From Glutamicibacter soli (GTDB lineage Bacteria; Actinomycetota; Actinomycetes; Actinomycetales; Micrococcaceae), in the NCBI RefSeq assembly GCF_003309065.1, contig NZ_POAF01000002.1, positions 558,001 to 622,000 of the forward strand: a stretch of DNA of 64,000 nt, written 5' to 3'. This document shows, in pieces, positions 24,959-32,447 of this stretch (its first letter is position 1; every line of letters begins with the position of its first letter). The position numbers and the translations under genes are program-made. The notes below the pieces were generated by a model. The model saw nothing but the letters and a program-made list of their open reading frames with translations, was not told where the DNA came from and did no database searches.

Positions 24959-26230
24959 TCAGCGTGCCGGGTCGATGACCTTCTTGACGTCGAAGAACTC
25001 GGAGAGCACCGGACGGTCCCCGCGCAGTTCCTTGTCGAACTGCAGCCCGTCGATGTTGATGCGCATCTGGCGCTGGTAGTCGTCGGTCTGCTGCATCCAC
25101 GCGCGGATGGTGCCGTCCACGCCGTAGAAGTACTTGAATCCCTGGTTTTCCAGGTATTCGTACCGGCTTCCGGAGTACTTGGCGGTGCGGGCGATGTCCG
25201 AGCCGAACGGGTAGATCAAATGCTCGGTCTTGCCCACGATCGGCTCGACTTCTTCCTTCCACAGCTTCATGTCCCGCTTGAAGCGCGCCATGTCCACGGT
25301 GCCGGTGGAAATGTGGCCCCAGGAGTGCGAGGCGAAGATCCAGCCCTCGTCCTTCATGGCGTCCGCGACCTCGGTCGCGGCCTTCTGGTCCTTCTTGATG
25401 TTCTTGTTTTCCGGGTACTGGCTGGCCGAGGTGCGGTAGCCGAATTCGCCGTTGTACCCGGTCATGGCCACGAGGCCGCGGGCGTCGCGGTAGGAGAAGT
25501 CAGGATGCTCCTCGATGAAGTCGTCGAGCATGGTGGTCACGTCGTAGGCTCCCACATGCGTTTTGCCCTTGGCATCGGTGTATTCGTTGCGGACCTTGCC
25601 GTCCTTGTCCACCAGCAGCTTGCTCGCGAACCCGTCGCCGTCCATGTACTCGTAGTAGCTCACGTCATCCACCGACAGCACCAGCGGCTGCTTGCCCTTG
25701 GGAAGCATGATCTTGCGGTAGGCCATGTTCCCCTTCTTGTCCGGGCCGGCGAAGTCCGCGGGGTTCACCAGCACGAAGTCCCGGGCGTAGAGCTCCTCGA
25801 TGATCGCGGTGAACTCCTTCTGGGTCACCATGTAGTCCTTGTAGCCCTGGGCTTCGCCGTCCCCGTCGAAGGCGCGGTCGGTGTCGATGACCAGCGAGTG
25901 GAAAAACAGGTGCGGGATCTGGTTCGGCTTCTCCCAGGCCACGGTCTGGGACTTTTCCTCTTCCAGCCCCGGGACCAGTTTCTGCAGTTCCTCGCTGGGG
26001 TCCTTGGAAGCCATCTTGATGGCGGCCGGGTAGTCGTAGCCGTCGGCCAGCCGGTTGATCTCCGCCTTGGCCTCGGCCACGCGGGCTTCTTCCTGCGCGG
26101 CCTGGGCGGAGGCGTCCGGGGCGGCCGACGCGTCGTTCGCCGCGTCCTGCGGGTTGGGTTGCTCACTACTGCATCCGGCGAGCGCCGCCACCAGGATCCC
26201 TGCGGCCAGCAACCGTGCGAACTTCATCAT
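24959..26230 (-). CDS. Polysaccharide deacetylase-family lipoprotein
   Basis: A 423-residue exported lipoprotein. The lipobox LAGC places lipidated Cys20 after a short hydrophobic signal, followed by an Ala/Gln/Asp-rich linker. The NodB-type fold shows LVLSVDDVSYYEYM (catalytic Asp and metal Asp), FASHSWGHIS (H-x3-H metal pair) and LIYPFGSD. The family removes acyl groups from sugar polymers in the envelope. The insert between the first two motifs (about 215-290) is long. ATG 26230 has GGAGG 6 nt upstream; the frame extending to 26284 is not needed. Divergent from jetA. The target glycan is unknown. Confidence 0.87.
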   Translation of the reverse strand: MMKFARLLAAGILVAALAGCSSEQPNPQDAANDASAAPDASAQAAQEEARVAEAKAEINRLADGYDYPAAIKMASKDPSEELQKLVPGLEEEKSQTVAWEKPNQIPHLFFHSLVIDTDRAFDGDGEAQGYKDYMVTQKEFTAIIEELYARDFVLVNPADFAGPDKKGNMAYRKIMLPKGKQPLVLSVDDVSYYEYMDGDGFASKLLVDKDGKVRNEYTDAKGKTHVGAYDVTTMLDDFIEEHPDFSYRDARGLVAMTGYNGEFGYRTSASQYPENKNIKKDQKAATEVADAMKDEGWIFASHSWGHISTGTVDMARFKRDMKLWKEEVEPIVGKTEHLIYPFGSDIARTAKYSGSRYEYLENQGFKYFYGVDGTIRAWMQQTDDYQRQMRINIDGLQFDKELRGDRPVLSEFFDVKKVIDPAR

Positions 26231-26410
26231 CTTCGACCTCCATGCCCGAAACGCGCCGAAAACCAGCAGATACGGCGTTGTCATCGTCTCGTTCCGACAC
26301 TACACAGGCAGCCCTGCCAAAAACACCGAATGGCAGTTCATTACTCCAATCGATACAAAACTGGCATCTGCCGCGCAGGGGGCGCACATCTGGCGTGAAG
26401 CCGGATGCTC

Positions 26411-26447
26411 TAGAATTAGGAGGTTAGGCGTCAAGAAGATCAAGGAA
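26411..26447 (+). promoter_or_regulatory. Likely promoter and ribosome site of the jet operon
   Basis: TAGAAT (26411-26416) is a good -10 box; the -35 region is weak. AAGGA (26442-26446) sits 5 nt before the jetA ATG. An extra AGGAGG at 26418 is too far from any start to serve translation. Confidence 0.45.
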
Positions 26448-26451
26448 ATGC

Positions 26452-27912
26452 ATGCAGCCCTCGCACCGCGCGAATAGCCTGTGGATCCAGTCCCAGCAGT
26501 TCAGAAGCTCGGCGGCGTACCGGCTCTTAACGGCCCAGCCCTGGGCGGTCGCCTTCATCCGCGCCGAGTTCACCGCGGACCGCCCGCGCATCGCGCTGGA
26601 ACTGTTCCACGCTTCGCTGGATTCCTTCCTGAAAACCGCCCGCACGAGCGACGAGCAGATCCCGCAGACCTACAGTGCGCAGGACTTCGCCGAAACCTGG
26701 GTCAAGCAGGGATTGCTGGCCCGTCCGCTGATCGACGGGCGCTTCGTCTACGAGCCCAGCGCCCAGACCCTGCGCACGCTGCGCTTCCTAGCCGATTTCT
26801 CCACCGACGACTCGCACCTGAACTCCTCGCGCCTGAACACGCTGCTGTCCTCGCTGGAATCCCTGGCCCACGAAACCGACCCGGATCCCGAGGCGCGCAT
26901 CCGCGCGCTGGAATCCCAGATCGCCCAGCGCCAGGCGCAGATCGACCAGCTGCGCTCCGGCACCGATCCGGCGGTGCTCTCCCGCACCACCGCGCTGTCC
27001 GCGGCCCGCTCGGTGCTGGATCTGGCCGCGAGCCTGCCGGCGGACTTCCGCCGCATGCGCGACGGGGTGCAGGACATGCTGCATTCGCTGCGCGAGGGAA
27101 TCCTGGACGCCTCCACCGCCAAGGGCGTGGCGGTGGGCCAGGTGCTGGAAGCCGACCGGCAGCTGCGCTCAACCGCCGAGGGCGAGACCTTCCGCGGCTT
27201 CACCGAGTTCCTGAATTCCCCCGAAGCCCAGCAGCGTTTCCGCGCGGCGCTGGCCGAGGTGCTGGAGCGCGACTTCGTGGACGACCTGGACACCCCCGAA
27301 CGCCAGATCCTCACCAACCTGCTGCGCGAGCTGCGCCGCCAGGCCGCCGAGGTGCACACCTCCTACGGCAAGCTCTCCGAGTCCCTGCATGCCTTCGTGC
27401 AGTCCGAGGACTACAAGCAGGCCGAGTTGCTGCGCCGGGCGGTGCGCGAGGCGGAGGCCGCGATCAGCAAGTCCGCGGGTCTGAAGCCGCGCAGCGGGCT
27501 GGCCCCGCTGGAACTGTTCGCCCCGCAGTTCGTCACCCTGCACGGGCTGGGCATCTACGATCCCTCCGAGCACGTGGCCCCGCCGCCGCTGGCCCATGCC
27601 CCGGAATTCAGCGCCGAGGACATCGTGCGCACCCCCAGCACCCCGGAGGCCGACATGCCGGCGCTGCGCAGCGCGATCGCGCAGCGGCTGCGCGGCGCCG
27701 CGCAGGACCCGGTGCCGCTGGATCAGGTGTTCGCAGCCCTGCCCGCCGAGCACCAGCACCTGAATACCATCCGCGCGCTCATCGAGATCGGGCGCACCAA
27801 CGGCGAGAACCTCGACGAGTCGCAGCTGCTGGGCATCGAATTCACCCAGCTTGATGGTTCCACGCGCACCGCCTACCTGCCCGCCCTGAGCTTCACGAAG
27901 GAGCCGCTATGA
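26452..27912 (+). CDS. jetA: DUF3375 protein, JetA/MksF-like kleisin
   Basis: A 486-residue protein matching DUF3375: the N-terminus FRSSAAYRLLTAQPWAVAFI then DRPRIALELFHASLD and the coiled-coil ARIRALESQIAQRQAQIDQL are characteristic. JetA acts as the kleisin subunit linking JetC (SMC-like) heads with JetB in type I Wadjet/MksBEF complexes, which act on DNA by loop extrusion. It begins the jetABC operon and its TGA overlaps the jetB ATG (ATGA at 27909-27912). Its length is normal for the family. No frameshift or truncation is seen. Confidence 0.9.
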   Translation: MQPSHRANSLWIQSQQFRSSAAYRLLTAQPWAVAFIRAEFTADRPRIALELFHASLDSFLKTARTSDEQIPQTYSAQDFAETWVKQGLLARPLIDGRFVYEPSAQTLRTLRFLADFSTDDSHLNSSRLNTLLSSLESLAHETDPDPEARIRALESQIAQRQAQIDQLRSGTDPAVLSRTTALSAARSVLDLAASLPADFRRMRDGVQDMLHSLREGILDASTAKGVAVGQVLEADRQLRSTAEGETFRGFTEFLNSPEAQQRFRAALAEVLERDFVDDLDTPERQILTNLLRELRRQAAEVHTSYGKLSESLHAFVQSEDYKQAELLRRAVREAEAAISKSAGLKPRSGLAPLELFAPQFVTLHGLGIYDPSEHVAPPPLAHAPEFSAEDIVRTPSTPEADMPALRSAIAQRLRGAAQDPVPLDQVFAALPAEHQHLNTIRALIEIGRTNGENLDESQLLGIEFTQLDGSTRTAYLPALSFTKEPL

Positions 27913-28601
27913 CCTACACCGACTCATATGCCGCACCGATCACCGATCCGCTGTTCGACGGGGATACCGGCAGCTTTCCGCTCCCGCTGCGCCAGCTGCT
28001 GGTGCGGCTGCTGCGCGGCCCGTACCTCGACGGCTCCGTGGACGCCGCGGCCTGGCAGCTGCTGCTGGATTCGCAAGGCGCTGTCACCAAGTACTTCTCG
28101 GAGATCTTCCTGGCGCTGAGCCTGGACATGGAGCGCAAGATCGCCATGCTGGCGCCGGTGGACATCGAGCAGGCGCACACCGCGCCGATCGCCCCGCGCC
28201 GCCCGCTCAAGCGCGACGAGACCCTGCTGGCCCTGCGGCTGCGGCTGCTGCTGGAGCAGCAGTCGGGCACCGGGGCCGATGCGGTGATCTCCCGCGCGGG
28301 CATGCACGAGATCTTGGCCGAGCACCGCGCCGCCGCCGACCGCGACGACAAGCGCTTCGCCGAGTCCTGCGATGCGGCCATCGCCCGGCTGGGCTCGCTG
28401 CGGCTGCTGACCAATACCGAGCTGGCCGACGAGTTCCGCATTTCCCCGGCGCTGGCCATGGCCCTGCCCTTGGCCTCCATCCAGGACATCCCGCGCTACA
28501 TCGCGGCGATCGACGCCAACGAAGGCGTGCTTAACCTCGCCGAGGCGGAGCCCGACGAGTCCGACGCATCCGAACAGACCGACGCACTGGTGCAGGAGTA
28601 G
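27909..28601 (+). CDS. jetB: DUF4194 protein, JetB/MksE-like subunit
   Basis: A 230-residue winged-helix (KITE-type) protein of the DUF4194 family: LPLRQLLVRLLRGPYLDGS at the N-terminus, LKRDETLLALRLRLLLEQQS in the middle and LLTNTELADEFRISPAL near the end fit the family. The partner JetA/JetC genes confirm the role. It would bridge the kleisin and the DNA in the SMC complex. Translation is coupled to jetA by the ATGA overlap, and jetC starts 3 nt after its stop. The last 25 residues are acidic (EAEPDESDASEQTD), probably a disordered tail. Confidence 0.88.
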   Translation: MTYTDSYAAPITDPLFDGDTGSFPLPLRQLLVRLLRGPYLDGSVDAAAWQLLLDSQGAVTKYFSEIFLALSLDMERKIAMLAPVDIEQAHTAPIAPRRPLKRDETLLALRLRLLLEQQSGTGADAVISRAGMHEILAEHRAAADRDDKRFAESCDAAIARLGSLRLLTNTELADEFRISPALAMALPLASIQDIPRYIAAIDANEGVLNLAEAEPDESDASEQTDALVQE

Positions 28602-28604
28602 CCG

Positions 28605-31600
28605 ATGAGCATTGAAATGACGCTGCCGCTGGGCGGCGAGATCAACCCCGGCCAGCACCGCCTCTCGCGCGTCCAGCTGGTGAACTGGGGAACCTTCCAC
28701 GGGCTGCACGACCTGGGGGTGGACCGCGCCGGAACGCTGGTCACCGGCCATCCCGGCGTGGGCAAGTCCACGCTCTTCGACGCCATGGGCCACGTGTTCT
28801 TCGCCAGCCCGCGGCTGAACGAGTCGGCCAACGACGCGGCCACCCGCGAGGACCGCCGCACCACCTATTCCTACATGCGCGGACGCAAGTTCAAGACCAG
28901 CTCCGGCACCGTGTTCCAGCGCCCCGGCGCCACCTGGAGCGCCGTGCTGCTCAGCTACCAGGACGGCCTGGGCAACACCGTCAGCGCCGGCGCGGTCTTC
29001 GACCTGCCGGATGCCGGGCTGGAGGGCCAGGTGTCCAAGCACTACCTGTTGTGCGAGGGCGCGCTGGACATCGCCGAGCTGGAGAACCACGGCCCGCGCC
29101 GCTTCACGGTCTCCTCGCTGTCCAAGGCGCTGGCCCCGGCCGAGGCCTTCGACACCCACAAGGCGTTCATCGACCGGCTGCGCCGCCGCCTGGGCGTGGA
29201 AAGCGACAAGGCCTTCGCCCTGCTGCGCACCCTGCAGAACGGCAAGGGCCTGGCCAAGGGCGTGAACCAGTTCTTCCGCCACGAGGTGCTGGAGGAACCT
29301 GCCACGCTGAAGGCCGCCGCCGCCGCGGTGGAGGACTTCGCGCACCTGCGCGGCATCTACCGGCAGCTGGACACCGCCCGCGCGCAGCGCGACGTGCTGG
29401 CCGCCGTGCCGGAGCAGGACCGGGCCTACCGCTCGCTGGCCGAACGGATCGGCGAGACCCGCCAGCTGCTGGAAACCGAGCTAGCGCAGCTCGAAACGCA
29501 GGTGCGCCAGCTGGTGCTGCGCAACGACCTGGCGGCGCACCGCGCCGAGCATGCGCAGCTCACGGCCAAGCAGGCCGAGCTGGGCGAACGCAAGGCCAAG
29601 CTCGATGACCAGCTGCAGTCGCTGGAGGCCGCGCACGATTCGGCCGGCTCCGCCTCGCTGATGCTGCTGGAACGCGAAGCCGACGCCGCCCGCAAGGCGC
29701 TGAGCGAGAAGGAGCGCGTGCTGCACGCCCTGCAGGAGCAGGCCGACCAAGCCGGGCTGGCCTTCGAATTCAGCGCCACCGGGCTGGACGAGCTGCGTGC
29801 CAACGCCGCCCGCACCCTGCAGCAGCTGGACTCCATCACCAAGGACGCGCAGACCGTTGAATACGAGGCCATGGCCTCGCTGGTCAACCTGCGCAAGCGC
29901 GCTGACACGCTGGCCGAGCAGATCCGCTCCTACCAGCGCCGCAGCACCAACATCGACGACCGCTCGGTCGCGGCCCGGCGCGCCATCGCCTCGGCCTGTT
30001 CGCTGCGCGAGGAGCAGCTGCCCTTCGCCGGCGAGCTGATGGACGTCTCCGCCGACTGCGCCATGTGGCGGCTGGCCGCGGAGAAGGCGCTGCACTCGGT
30101 GGCCCGCACCCTCCTGGTGCCCGGCGAGTTCCTGGCCCAGGTCACCCACGCCATCGACAAGCTCGACGGGCTGGGCCGGGTGCGCTGGGCGGACATCTCG
30201 CTGGCCCCGCGCGAGGTCGAGGCCGGCCCGGCGGACCTGGTCACCAAGCTGGACTTCGCCCCGGGCGAGGCCGGCGCCTGGCTGCGTGCAAAGATCACCT
30301 CCGACTATCCGCTGGCCTGCGTGGAGAACGACGCGGCCATGCACATCCATCCCAAGGCCATCACCCCGGCCGGCACCATCAAGACCGGCACCGGCATCTT
30401 CGAGCGCGACACCCGCACCCTGCCGGCCTCCGAATACCTGCTGGGCTTTACCAACGAGGCGAAGATCTCCGAGCTGCAGTCCAAGGCCGCGCGCCTGGAA
30501 ATCAAGGTGCAGGACGCCAAGAAGGCGGCGGATGACCGCAGCGCCGCCAAGGCCAAGGTGCTGGCCAAGGCACAGCTGCTCGGCGCGCTGATCGAGGACG
30601 AGCGCACCTTCGCGCAGCTGGATGCGGCCCCCGCGCTCCAGGCGCTGCGCCGCAGCGAGCAGAAGCTGGGCGACGCGCTCACGCTCTCCGGGGATTCCTC
30701 CCGGGTCCGCGCGCAGATCGAGGCCGCCAAGGCCGAGTCCGAGCAGCTGGTCGGAGACCTGGCGCTGGTCCGCTCCCGCGCCGGCGAGCTGGGCCTGCAG
30801 ATCGAGCGGGCCGAAAAGGTCCTGGCCGCCGGCCCCGAGGACAGCGGCGACTGGCTGGAGCGGGTCCCGGCGGCGCTGCGCGGCCACGAGCTGCTCGGCG
30901 GATTGCTGGAAACCATCGGCGCCGGCAGCAGCCCCGCCTCCGAGGAGATCTCCAGCGCCTTCGCCGAGGTCAAGCTGCAGCTGGCGGGCCAGCTGAGCGA
31001 GCTGACCGCGCAGCGCCAGGAAATCGGCGGCGCGCTGAGCGAGACCTTCCGCCGTTTCGCCCGCGAATTCGGCGGCTCGCACGCGCAGACCCACGGCACT
31101 TCCCCGGAGGCCGCGGAGCACTATGCCCAGCTGCATGAGCAGATCGTCGCCGACGGCCTGCCGCACCACGAGGCGCAGTTCCGCGAATACTTCGCCAACC
31201 GCTCCTACGAACGTTTCAGCGACCTATTGCAGCTGCTGGACGAGGAGCGCCGGATGATTTCCGAGCGCATCAAGCCGCTGAACCAGATCCTCGGCGAGGT
31301 GGCCTTCGAGCACGGATCGCTGCTGCGCCTGGAGGTGGAAAGCTCCATCCCGGTGGAGGCCGCCACCTTCCGCAAGGACCTGAAGAGCGCGCTGCAGGAC
31401 GCCTACACCACCAAGGACGAGGGCACGCTGGCCAGCTCCTACCAAGCGCTGGAGGCGCTGGTCTCGGCGCTGAGCGATCCCGGCCTTTCGGCCTGGCGTT
31501 CAACGGTGCTTGACGTGCGCCAGCATGTGGTGATCAGCTGCAACGAGCACAAGCCGAACGGCGAGGTGGAGACCGGGCTGGAACCTGGCACCCTTTCCGG

Positions 31601-31928
31601 CGGCGAGGGGCAGCGCTTCACCTCGTTCATCATGGGCGCCGCGCTGGCCTACCAGCTCGGCTTCGCCACCGCCGGGTTCACGTCCTTCGGCACGGTGATG
31701 ATCGACGAGGCGTTCATCCAGGCCAACTCCGAATATGCCGCGGCGGGCATCCGCGCGCTGCAGGAATTCGGTTTCCACCTGGTGCTGGCAGCCCCGGAGG
31801 ACAAAATCGATTTGAGCCGCCACCTGGGATCCATCACGGACATCATCAAGCATCCGGGATCCAACATCTCGGGCTTCGTCACCACCGGCCGCTCCCCGGC
31901 CATGGCCACCACCATCACGCTGCGCTAG
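28605..31928 (+). CDS. jetC: SMC-like ATPase, JetC/MksB
   Basis: A 1107-residue ATPase. Walker A GHPGVGKST at 48-56, ABC-type signature LSGGEGQ at 997-1003 and Walker B VMIDEAF at 1031-1037 bracket long coiled coils (about 260-480 and 620-1000, rich in Ala, Glu, Leu, Gln) and a central hinge-like region (about 480-620). This is the layout of JetC/MksB, the motor of type I Wadjet complexes. All catalytic motifs look intact, so the protein should be active. In complete systems a jetD/mksG nuclease gene accompanies these three; here jetC is followed within 20 nt by a strong terminator and then an unrelated gene on the other strand. Confidence 0.92.
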   Translation: MSIEMTLPLGGEINPGQHRLSRVQLVNWGTFHGLHDLGVDRAGTLVTGHPGVGKSTLFDAMGHVFFASPRLNESANDAATREDRRTTYSYMRGRKFKTSSGTVFQRPGATWSAVLLSYQDGLGNTVSAGAVFDLPDAGLEGQVSKHYLLCEGALDIAELENHGPRRFTVSSLSKALAPAEAFDTHKAFIDRLRRRLGVESDKAFALLRTLQNGKGLAKGVNQFFRHEVLEEPATLKAAAAAVEDFAHLRGIYRQLDTARAQRDVLAAVPEQDRAYRSLAERIGETRQLLETELAQLETQVRQLVLRNDLAAHRAEHAQLTAKQAELGERKAKLDDQLQSLEAAHDSAGSASLMLLEREADAARKALSEKERVLHALQEQADQAGLAFEFSATGLDELRANAARTLQQLDSITKDAQTVEYEAMASLVNLRKRADTLAEQIRSYQRRSTNIDDRSVAARRAIASACSLREEQLPFAGELMDVSADCAMWRLAAEKALHSVARTLLVPGEFLAQVTHAIDKLDGLGRVRWADISLAPREVEAGPADLVTKLDFAPGEAGAWLRAKITSDYPLACVENDAAMHIHPKAITPAGTIKTGTGIFERDTRTLPASEYLLGFTNEAKISELQSKAARLEIKVQDAKKAADDRSAAKAKVLAKAQLLGALIEDERTFAQLDAAPALQALRRSEQKLGDALTLSGDSSRVRAQIEAAKAESEQLVGDLALVRSRAGELGLQIERAEKVLAAGPEDSGDWLERVPAALRGHELLGGLLETIGAGSSPASEEISSAFAEVKLQLAGQLSELTAQRQEIGGALSETFRRFAREFGGSHAQTHGTSPEAAEHYAQLHEQIVADGLPHHEAQFREYFANRSYERFSDLLQLLDEERRMISERIKPLNQILGEVAFEHGSLLRLEVESSIPVEAATFRKDLKSALQDAYTTKDEGTLASSYQALEALVSALSDPGLSAWRSTVLDVRQHVVISCNEHKPNGEVETGLEPGTLSGGEGQRFTSFIMGAALAYQLGFATAGFTSFGTVMIDEAFIQANSEYAAAGIRALQEFGFHLVLAAPEDKIDLSRHLGSITDIIKHPGSNISGFVTTGRSPAMATTITLR

Positions 31929-31945
31929 CTGCGCGGCACAGCACG

Positions 31946-31995
31946 GGGCCCGCAGGACGTTCCGCCACGCATCCGGCAAAGCGTCCTGCGGGCCC
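31946..31995. terminator. Strong terminator closing the jet operon
   Basis: Perfect 14-bp repeat GGGCCCGCAGGACG (31946-31959) and CGTCCTGCGGGCCC (31982-31995), 22-nt loop, between jetC and a convergent gene. It marks jetC as the last gene of the operon. Confidence 0.85.
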
Positions 31996-32014
31996 TTGCC
32001 TGCCTTCGGCGTGG

Positions 32015-32359
32015 CTACTGCATCTGTTCCCGGATCCGCTGCGGGATCATGCTCACCCGGGTGACCAGCGTCTGCGGGGCGAACTCGGGATCGATGCATT
32101 CGTCCCAGTATTCCAGGTGCTTCTCATCGAGCCAGTGCGCCGAGTCGCGGACCTCGGTACCGCCGTGGCCCTGGATGCTGTACCAGTACAGGTATTCGGC
32201 CCCGTCCAGCGTCTCGCTGAAAATCGTCTCGACGTACATCCGCTCCCCCTCCAGGGTTTCCAGCACCGCCGGCATATTGGAATTCAGGAACTGCAGCCAT
32301 TGGTCGACTCGTTCGGTTTTGCCTGGTTTCACGCGAAAACGCATCAGCTCAATGTTCAT
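32015..32359 (-). CDS. DUF6176 family protein
   Basis: A 114-residue protein of unknown function. MNIELMRFRVKPGKTERVDQ at the start, then ETIFSETLDGAEYLYWYSIQ and the later DSAHWLDEKHLEYWDEC, fit the DUF6176 pattern, probably a dimeric alpha/beta-barrel (monooxygenase-like) fold. No signal peptide or cofactor motif is visible. It is a single gene, convergent with jetC and separated from it by a terminator. Confidence 0.75.
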   Translation of the reverse strand: MNIELMRFRVKPGKTERVDQWLQFLNSNMPAVLETLEGERMYVETIFSETLDGAEYLYWYSIQGHGGTEVRDSAHWLDEKHLEYWDECIDPEFAPQTLVTRVSMIPQRIREQMQ

Positions 32360-32380
32360 TGAACCAACGGTATACGAGCA

Positions 32381-32421
32381 ACGCCCGGGTCCGATGACGT
32401 GAAGTCATCGGACCCGGGCGT
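32381..32421 (-). terminator. Terminator of the ABC exporter operon
   Basis: Perfect 18-bp inverted repeat with arms 32381-32398 and 32404-32421 and the 5-nt loop GTGAA, just past the permease end. There is no U-tract, but the stem is very stable. Confidence 0.75.
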
Positions 32422-32447
32422 CTGCCTGCCGGTCGCGAGGCGCCGGG

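Noticed and set aside
27924-29345. 473-residue minus-strand frame across jetB/jetC
   Set aside because: Antisense shadow frame; the plus-strand genes have clear family motifs.
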